34,147 bases of DNA, taken from Bacteroidales bacterium. Lineage in GTDB: Bacteria > Bacteroidota > Bacteroidia > Bacteroidales > UBA10428. This document shows, piece by piece, positions 28,442-34,147 of the stretch (positions are counted from its first letter, which is position 1; each line of letters opens with the position of its first letter). Position numbers and translations under genes: made by a program. The notes under the pieces are model-generated. The model was not told where the DNA came from, searched no databases, and was given only the letters and a program-made list of their open reading frames with translations. Where the stretch lies: assembly GCA_016936215.1 (NCBI GenBank), contig JAFGPL010000228.1:1-34147 (forward strand), read 5' to 3'.

Positions 28442-31216
28442 ATGAAAAATTTATTAATATATCTGACACTATTGATATTATTCGTACCTGTACCTATAGG
28501 TTTGGATGCACAAACAACAAGCACCAGCAATTACCTGGCTGCCCAGCCTGTGATTCCTGACAGGTCAATTGGATACAGCGTTACAGACACAGGTGTTTAC
28601 AAACCAATTACATGGGGATTGGACCTGGCCTGGCTTAGTGAGGGAAATATCCGTCGGGGCATAGCCTTTATGGGGGCAGACAGGGTTGATGTAGTGAGGT
28701 CGTCTTTTACACCTACAGATTCTCTGGAAAACGGTGACCTGAAATCCGCAGAACTTGCCACCCTTAATCAACGGCTAAGTATTATCAATACATGGCTGGG
28801 GCCTGATACAAAAGTTGCGCTTAACTGCGACCACCCGTCTGTTCACCCCTGGTATGCAGGCAATGCAGCCCGCTGGGCACAATTGATAGATGTTACCACC
28901 CGGCGTCATCAGGAAGCAGGGCGCACGGTGGTTTCCGTTTCCCCTTTCAATGAGCCCGATTACGGCTGGGGTCAAGGTACCATCACCGACTTTTACAACA
29001 TAGCAGGTGAATTAAGGCTGAATCCCCGCTTCGACAGTATAAGAATTTCGGGCGGCAATACGCTTAATACCGACCAGGCTTTGGTTTGGTACAACCAGCT
29101 AAAAAACAGGTTAGACGAAGGAAATACCCATCAGCTTGCGGGCAGTTTCGATAATTATGCAAGTTTTTATACCACCGTGAGGGCCAATGGCCATCACGCC
29201 ACCAACGATGAACTGCACAATGTAATGGAGGCTATGGTTGGTGTTGAATACGGGTTGCAAACAGGCATCTGGTGGGGCACTGCTGAGCTGGCACGAGGTG
29301 AATTCGTTAAAGCCAGCGATGGCAGACGGTTGGGTTATGATGAACACCGGCCAAACTGGACTGCTGCATCGGTTTACCGTAACCCCGAAGGTAGAGTGCA
29401 GGCTTTTGGCGGCACATCAGAGCGACAGGCCGTAACCACAACATATCGCTTTGTCTCCAAAGACATGGATGTATTTTATGATGGCTATGGTCCGCAACGC
29501 GAATATATTATGATATTGCCGGGCGGAACCGGCTACCAGGAGGGACAGACCAATGCGGAAAGAGTTGTAAATATTTCCTGGGGCGATGACATCCAGCCTG
29601 TTATTAACGGACGGTATCTATTGGTAAACCGCAACAGCGGCAAAATTATGGAAGTGGCCGGCGGTTCATCGGCTGCCGGGACCAATATTCAACAAAATAA
29701 TTATACCGGTGCAACCTACCAGCAATGGGATGTTATCCCCGTGGATTCAAGAATAGGGGGCGATTTTAGCTACTTCACTTTAACCACCGCTCACAGCGGA
29801 AAAGCAGTTGACGTTTATAACTGGTCGCTGGATAACGGTGGCAACCTTGTGGTATGGGATGATACAAAAGGTGTTAACCAGCAATGGTATCTTGAGTATG
29901 CAGAGGATGGATGGTTTTACATCCGCAGCCGGCATAGCGCCAAATGCCTTGAAGTTGCTGATGCAAGCATTGCCAACGGGGCAAACGTTCAACAATGGGA
30001 TAAAGACAGTGGTACAAACCAGCAGTGGCGCTTTCTTACCGTGGAGACTGAAATTGAATTTAATCCACCTGCCGCACCTGGTAACCTCGCTGCCACTGCA
30101 AATGCAGAATCTGTTATATTAAACTGGACAGCCAGTCCGGAGCCTGATGTTTCGGGATATACAATACTCCGCTCAACTCGTCAGGGCGGGCCATACAATA
30201 CGATTGCCCGGGGCGTTACAACAACCTCTTTTGTGGACAATAGCACAACAACCAGTGGTAACTATTTTTACGTAATAATGGCTGTAGACAAAGCTTTGAA
30301 CCGGTCTCCATACTCTAATGAAGTTGAGGCAATTACAACCGGTTATAACAACATTGTTACACATTATGGTTTTGACGGCAACATTAATGATGGTACAATA
30401 AATTTAAACCATGGGGCACCATATGGTGAAATATCTTACGCTGAAGGTAAAACTGGCACAGGTTCATTAGCCCTAAACGGTTCAGATGCCTTTATTCAGT
30501 TGCCTTACAACCTGGCAAACCAACAGGAGATAACAATTACAGCATGGATATATTGGAATGGCGGCGCTACCTGGCAACGAATATTCGAATTTGGAAACGA
30601 TGGAAACGAATACATGTATTTAACACCAAGATTGCGTTTTGCCATTAAAAACCATACTTCAGAACAACGCCTTGATGCACCTGCTTTACCTGTTAGTGAA
30701 TGGTCGCATGTTGCTCTAACGCTGTCTGAATTAGTTGCACGCATATATGTTAATGGCCACCTTGCGAATGAATCAGATGCCATTACAATTAGCCCAACAG
30801 ACTTTAAGCCTGTATTGAACTATATTGGCCGGGGCCTGACACCAGTGCCTCAGTTCAATGGTTATATTGACGATTTCAGGGTGTATAACTATGCTTTGGA
30901 TTCCACTGATATTGAGGAAATTGTTGAAGGTGCTTCAACCAATCTGCCAGGTGCAGGATATACTGCCGAAAAAGATTTATACCTTTGGCCAATACCCGCA
31001 AATAATCATTTATATGTGAATCATCCTGCAACCCGGAGCAATCAATTATTTACACTTTCGGTGCTTGATGCAGATGGCAGGACGGTTATTAACAAATGCA
31101 TTAAAAATGATATTACTACAGAACTTGATATCTCAAACCTGCCTGAAGGCAGTTATCTGTTAAAAATAACCGACTTCGAAGTATCTGTAGTTAAAAAGTT
31201 TATCATCATGCGTTAA
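28442..31216 (+). CDS. Putative clan GH-A glycoside hydrolase with ricin, FN3, LamG and T9SS domains
   Basis: I use ATG 28442 (924 residues), which starts a clean signal peptide (MKNLLIYLTLLILFVPVPIGLDAQ); ATG 28409 would prepend 11 residues. The N-terminal 360 residues look like a TIM-barrel glycosidase: SPFNEPDYGWG places the expected acid/base Glu171 in an NEP motif, and Glu263 (VMEAMVG) or Glu269 (GVEYG) may be the nucleophile. The family within clan GH-A is not certain (GH30-like at best). A ricin-type beta-trefoil follows (about 389-535) with three QxW motifs (QQWDV, QQWYL, QQWRF), then FN3 (about 540-635), LamG-like (637-830) and a T9SS sorting domain (WPIPANNHLYV). Secreted or surface polysaccharide degradation is inferred. 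Confidence 0.85.
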   Translation: MKNLLIYLTLLILFVPVPIGLDAQTTSTSNYLAAQPVIPDRSIGYSVTDTGVYKPITWGLDLAWLSEGNIRRGIAFMGADRVDVVRSSFTPTDSLENGDLKSAELATLNQRLSIINTWLGPDTKVALNCDHPSVHPWYAGNAARWAQLIDVTTRRHQEAGRTVVSVSPFNEPDYGWGQGTITDFYNIAGELRLNPRFDSIRISGGNTLNTDQALVWYNQLKNRLDEGNTHQLAGSFDNYASFYTTVRANGHHATNDELHNVMEAMVGVEYGLQTGIWWGTAELARGEFVKASDGRRLGYDEHRPNWTAASVYRNPEGRVQAFGGTSERQAVTTTYRFVSKDMDVFYDGYGPQREYIMILPGGTGYQEGQTNAERVVNISWGDDIQPVINGRYLLVNRNSGKIMEVAGGSSAAGTNIQQNNYTGATYQQWDVIPVDSRIGGDFSYFTLTTAHSGKAVDVYNWSLDNGGNLVVWDDTKGVNQQWYLEYAEDGWFYIRSRHSAKCLEVADASIANGANVQQWDKDSGTNQQWRFLTVETEIEFNPPAAPGNLAATANAESVILNWTASPEPDVSGYTILRSTRQGGPYNTIARGVTTTSFVDNSTTTSGNYFYVIMAVDKALNRSPYSNEVEAITTGYNNIVTHYGFDGNINDGTINLNHGAPYGEISYAEGKTGTGSLALNGSDAFIQLPYNLANQQEITITAWIYWNGGATWQRIFEFGNDGNEYMYLTPRLRFAIKNHTSEQRLDAPALPVSEWSHVALTLSELVARIYVNGHLANESDAITISPTDFKPVLNYIGRGLTPVPQFNGYIDDFRVYNYALDSTDIEEIVEGASTNLPGAGYTAEKDLYLWPIPANNHLYVNHPATRSNQLFTLSVLDADGRTVINKCIKNDITTELDISNLPEGSYLLKITDFEVSVVKKFIIMR

Positions 31217-31278
31217 AATAAAAATCGTCTGATATTGGTAAAGAATTAAAGGTATGAATCATAAGGCAGGTAAATTTT

Positions 31279-31344
31279 CATGGAAACGGTTCGGAGTAAA
31301 CACGGAAACGGTTCCGTGAAGTCATGAAAACGGTTCGAAGGGAT
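31279..31344. repeat. Three 22-bp tandem repeat units
   Basis: The core (G/A)AAACGGTTC occurs at 31283-31292, 31305-31314 and 31327-31336 with an exact 22-bp period; units begin CATGG, CACGG and CATGA. The middle unit contains a perfect inverted repeat CACGGAA-ACGG-TTCCGTG (31301-31318). It sits just after the glycosidase stop. Function is unknown: an iteron-like protein site or a degenerate minisatellite. Confidence 0.7.
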
Positions 31345-31480
31345 TAATGGACATTTTTTAAAGACTGTCAATTATTCCTGTTGGATTATAAAGTACTATT
31401 TTACACTTATATATAAGATCCAATGTTGTTTAATTAAGAGAATGATCTTACTATTCTTATTCGCTTTGTGAAACCTTAGT

Positions 31481-31551
31481 GCCTCCGCCTGCCATATCCG
31501 CCTGAGGTGGAGGCGGACAGGCCCGCCTGCCAGAGCAAAGCGGCGGACAGG
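31481..31551. repeat. GC-rich repeat cluster (CCGCCTGCCA / GGCGGACAGG)
   Basis: CCGCCTGCCA occurs at 31485-31494 and 31523-31532; GGCGGACAGG occurs at 31512-31521 and 31542-31551. TCCGCCT (31497-31503) pairs with AGGCGGA (31511-31517) as a hairpin. The block is far richer in G+C than its surroundings and looks inserted into AT-rich sequence. Similar short GC-rich palindromes are frequent between genes in Bacteroidota genomes. Confidence 0.65.
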
Positions 31552-31647
31552 TTAGAGACTTTGTAGCTATGGTTTTTTATGCCGCCAAGACACGAAGTCT
31601 CAAAGTTTCTCAAAGCTTAATTAAACGAGATTGATATAAGATCTTAA

Positions 31648-31790
31648 TTTATCAGGGTATCTTTAAAAACCCGTTCTGTCATCACAAACGCAGTGCGGCG
31701 ATCTGTTAAACCATACGTATTTGTTGAGATTGCTTCGCTACGCTCGCATGACGGCTTCGTTTTAGTAGTTTTTAGAGATGCCCATAAATA
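31648..31790. repeat. REP/MITE-like element with terminal inverted repeats
   Basis: GGGTATCTTTAAAAAC (31655-31670) is inverted as GTTTTTAGAGATGCCC (31768-31783), 14 of 16 positions matching, and the pairing weakly extends into flanking TTTAT. Inside is the stretch GAGATTGCTTCGCTACGCTC at about 31727-31746, a sequence type common in intergenic repeats of bacteria (rich in self-complementary GCTTCGC/GCTACGC). No coding capacity, so any mobility would be in trans. Confidence 0.7.
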
Positions 31791-31900
31791 ACTTACTTTT
31801 AAGGTATGAAAAACCTGTGTTGCTTCATCAAAACAATATTTCTAAAGAATACGGATGACTAATACAGGTTAATAAAGCCGGGAGTAACTGAAGAAAAAAG

Positions 31901-31939
31901 AAAGAGGCTGCTGTGTTTGAAAGCATGGCAGCCTCTTTT
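31901..31939. terminator. Bidirectional terminator hairpin
   Basis: AAAGAGGCTGC (31901-31911) pairs perfectly over 11 bp with GCAGCCTCTTT (31928-31938), with a 16-nt loop. On the plus strand the stem ends in TTTT; on the minus strand it runs into TTTCTTTTTTCTTC. It lies 42 bp past the stop of the minus-strand LamG gene and is well placed to end both convergent transcripts. Confidence 0.8.
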
Positions 31940-31981
31940 ATCAATCAGGTTAAAAATATGTAAAATAACTATACCGGTTGT

Positions 31982-33901
31982 TTAATTTGTTTTAACCACT
32001 TTAAATATCCGGGTTATGTCGTTGCATTCCACCTTCACAAAATACATACCGGCTTTTGGAACAGAAACTATCTGTTTAGCATTGCCTTTCTGCTGAACAA
32101 CCAGGTTACCGCTAAGGTCATACACCATGATATTGGTATTTAAACCATTGGTAATTACAGTAAAGGTACCATTTGATATTGTCGGGTAAAGTAATACCGA
32201 CACTGTTTCAGCATCTTCAATAGCAGTTGGCAGAATAGTAAACTTAACAACATAGGTTAATGTTGCTGAATCGTCTTCTGCGGTAACTACAATAACTGTT
32301 GAATCACTTAAACCAGCAGCAGGAGTTACCACGGCTGCAGCATTTACATTGGCAGTTGTTGCAGTCACTGCGGGAACACTGGTAGTGCCATAAGGTAACC
32401 CAACATTATAAATCATTGAATCAGCCCTGAAACCATCTATGGATACGTCATTAACCTTAATATCGGATAAGGTTGCATCGTTTGATATTTCATAAAGCTC
32501 GTAATTGTCAATATAAGTAGCGGTGCAGTTGGAACCGAAATCACAGGTGTTGAAACTAAAGAATCCTGTTCTGGCAGCAGTTCCTGTCATAAAGATTGTA
32601 TCGAGTTCAACCCATTCACCTTCGGTATCGTAAGCAAAACCAAAGTCTTCACCATCGACATTTCCGCTGCCCCTTGCCAGGATACCAATACTTCCGCCAA
32701 CAGTTTTAACCATAGCACGAAGATGGTAAACGGTATTGGATTTCCATGCAAAGTCTGACAAATCCAATGCTGCGGTACAACCACTACCGGCTGCATCAAC
32801 CAATTTTGCGGCCCCTAAACCACAATAGGCCTCAAACCCGTAAACAATGCTTTTCGAACCCCATCCGCCAATTCCGGTAAGGCTGTCTAAAGTCGGAACG
32901 GATACAAAATTTGTCCTGCCATCATCGAATAAAGGAACAAAACAATCTTCTTCAAATTTAATATCAATGGTATAAATTCTTTCGGCCGTTCCATCTGCTG
33001 AAGTTACCTTGATGGTATCGGTGGTTTCACCGCCAGACAGGTCAACAGCTCCCCCGCCTGTTACCGTTGCAGAAGAATTATTTGGGGTAGCAGTAATGTT
33101 GACGGTTGCTGTACCTGATGGTACCTCTATAGCAAAATGTGAAACCAGCGGATCAAAAGCAGGTGTAATTGTCCCTGCATCTGCAGTAAGATCTGAAAGC
33201 TTGTCATCAGAAGCACTAAGGAATGTTGCTGCATTGGCTTCAATGGTTGCTACATCCATAGAACCTTCGTAAATATTATACTCGTGTATAGAACCTAACC
33301 ATGATGGGTCTGGCCAGCCGCCTGCGCATAGCATTGCAGTATCTGTTGCAATATCGGAAATAGCTTTGCTGTGTTTTGCTTCGCCAATTAAGGCACCATC
33401 AATGTAAAATGTAATGGTAGAATCTGTGAGGATACTAACGATATGATGCAACTTGCCGTCTTCGAGTTCTGCCCCGCTAACAGATGCGCCATCGACATAT
33501 TCTGTACGGCTTATATTGTCATTCCTGGCAATAGATACAAAATATGCATTCGTCCCGTTTGCACCTCCGAAATAGGTTAGCATAGTCCAGCCCGGGTTTG
33601 AAGCATTACCGGCACGCAAATATACTTCCTGTGTAATGGCACTGTATGTTGAAAGTGCCAGTGCAGCACCACTGAATTTAATATAGTCTCCGTTTGCAGC
33701 AGAGGTATATATCCCGCCTGCAATTGTACCTGTCCCCATGATGGTTCCGTTAACGGTGCCGGTTCCATCATTTGCCGTACCATCTTCAAAAGTATAGGAA
33801 TGCCTCAGGGTTACTTGCCCTGTAACCCCCATTGTAATAGTCAAGCCAAGAAAAGCAGTGGCTATCAGAACTTTAAAAAAAAGTAGATGTTTCAATTTCA
33901 T
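31982..33901 (-). CDS. Secreted LamG / cadherin-like / CBM-like protein with T9SS sorting domain
   Basis: The 639-residue protein has a signal peptide (1-28), a LamG/concanavalin-like domain (about 30-230) clearly related to that of the protein at 25165 (shared SYxxFxDGTAN, YxAITQE, WTMLTYFG, QDNISR/NDNISR), a cadherin-like beta-sandwich (about 232-315, LSDLTADAGTITPAFDP), a CBM-like module (320-473) beginning CFVPLF and ending YIDNYELYE, a second cadherin-like beta-sandwich (about 475-560), and a T9SS sorting domain (about 563-639, LLYPTISNGTFTV). No catalytic motif is visible, so it is inferred to be a glycan-binding surface or secreted protein. It is convergent with the glycosidase gene. 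Confidence 0.87.
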   Translation of the reverse strand: MKLKHLLFFKVLIATAFLGLTITMGVTGQVTLRHSYTFEDGTANDGTGTVNGTIMGTGTIAGGIYTSAANGDYIKFSGAALALSTYSAITQEVYLRAGNASNPGWTMLTYFGGANGTNAYFVSIARNDNISRTEYVDGASVSGAELEDGKLHHIVSILTDSTITFYIDGALIGEAKHSKAISDIATDTAMLCAGGWPDPSWLGSIHEYNIYEGSMDVATIEANAATFLSASDDKLSDLTADAGTITPAFDPLVSHFAIEVPSGTATVNITATPNNSSATVTGGGAVDLSGGETTDTIKVTSADGTAERIYTIDIKFEEDCFVPLFDDGRTNFVSVPTLDSLTGIGGWGSKSIVYGFEAYCGLGAAKLVDAAGSGCTAALDLSDFAWKSNTVYHLRAMVKTVGGSIGILARGSGNVDGEDFGFAYDTEGEWVELDTIFMTGTAARTGFFSFNTCDFGSNCTATYIDNYELYEISNDATLSDIKVNDVSIDGFRADSMIYNVGLPYGTTSVPAVTATTANVNAAAVVTPAAGLSDSTVIVVTAEDDSATLTYVVKFTILPTAIEDAETVSVLLYPTISNGTFTVITNGLNTNIMVYDLSGNLVVQQKGNAKQIVSVPKAGMYFVKVECNDITRIFKVVKTN

Positions 33902-34147
33902 AATTTATTAGTTTAAGTTAATTATTAGTAAATGAATGGCCAATTTATCAAAATCCTTCAGCAAACCGGCTCTCATTTTCAGCCTTTAACAGAGAGAAAC
34001 TCGTCATCCCGGAATATTTCCTGATAAACAACAAAACGGGTTAAATTGAACTTACTGCATCTATATAGTGTCTGTCCATAAAGTCGTGTGGCTGTTCTTT
34101 AAAGTTCGCAGACGAGGCGCGTGAAGTCCGAAAAAAGGGAGTTTACC
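33902..34147. other. Upstream region of the LamG gene and possible repeat edge
   Basis: The first half is AT-rich and should contain the promoter of the minus-strand LamG gene, but no convincing TAnnTTTG match is visible. From about 34068 the character changes: GTGTCTGTCCATAAAGTC begins a GC-richer stretch running to the window end. That could be the end of a mobile or dispersed repeat element, cut by the window. Confidence 0.3.

Larger units (their letters stand above)
31217..31981. other. Intergenic region rich in repeats between convergent genes
   Basis: No plausible coding region or RNA gene is visible in these 765 bp. It holds, in order, a 22-bp tandem repeat (31279-31344), a GC-rich repeat cluster (31481-31551) surrounded by remnants of a CTTTGTG/CAAAG-rich degenerate inverted repeat (about 31462-31618), a REP/MITE-like hairpin element (31648-31790) and a bidirectional terminator (31901-31939). 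Both flanking genes end here, so it is a 3'-to-3' gap where insertions are tolerated. Confidence 0.7.

Noticed and set aside
31279-31344. Small CRISPR-like array
   Set aside because: Repeats are about 10 bp with 12-bp degenerate gaps and only three units, far from CRISPR geometry, and no cas genes are nearby.

Overview
The window comes from a member of the Bacteroidota, probably near the Bacteroidales/Marinilabiliales; the exact genus cannot be read from it. The evidence is type IX secretion (T9SS) C-terminal sorting domains on four large secreted proteins, a PorE-like OmpA lipoprotein-type protein, weak or absent Shine-Dalgarno sequences, candidate TAnnTTTG promoter elements and the Bacteroidota-style serC-serA-DUF1015 cluster. 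The sequence is AT-rich and densely coding; there is no rRNA, tRNA, CRISPR array or transposase gene that I can support.

Left part (1-14.3 kb). The window opens inside a giant T9SS-exported adhesin-like protein (cadherin-like, PKD, jelly-roll and degenerate Omp28/thioredoxin-like domains). It converges on a hybrid membrane sensor kinase whose periplasmic part looks like an ABC-type substrate-binding domain. Divergent from the kinase is a small metallophosphoesterase. A very large TerB-ABCG transporter fusion follows on the minus strand, divergent from clpB. Next comes a minus-strand pair of signalling proteins, an HPt phosphotransfer protein and a STAS protein.

Middle part (14.4-25 kb). A TPR protein and a PorE-like OmpA protein form an envelope pair. 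They are followed by a run of metabolic genes: gcvT (glycine cleavage T protein), a ComB-like 2-phosphosulfolactate phosphatase, serC, serA and a DUF1015 protein. serC and serA give the first two steps of serine synthesis; no classical serB is present, which makes the ComB-like phosphatase and DUF1015 interesting. rsmE, a YfcE-type phosphoesterase and a DUF4256 gene complete the block.

Right part (25-34.1 kb). This is an accessory region with three secreted multi-domain T9SS proteins. One carries a zinc-peptidase-like HExxHxxG domain inserted inside a carbohydrate-binding-like module. One is a putative clan-A glycoside hydrolase with ricin, FN3 and LamG modules. One, on the opposite strand, is a non-catalytic LamG/CBM/cadherin-like relative of the first. 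The 765-bp gap between the second and third genes holds three different repeat elements and a bidirectional terminator hairpin. Together these genes look like a secreted glycan- or glycoprotein-attacking set without SusC/SusD partners in view.
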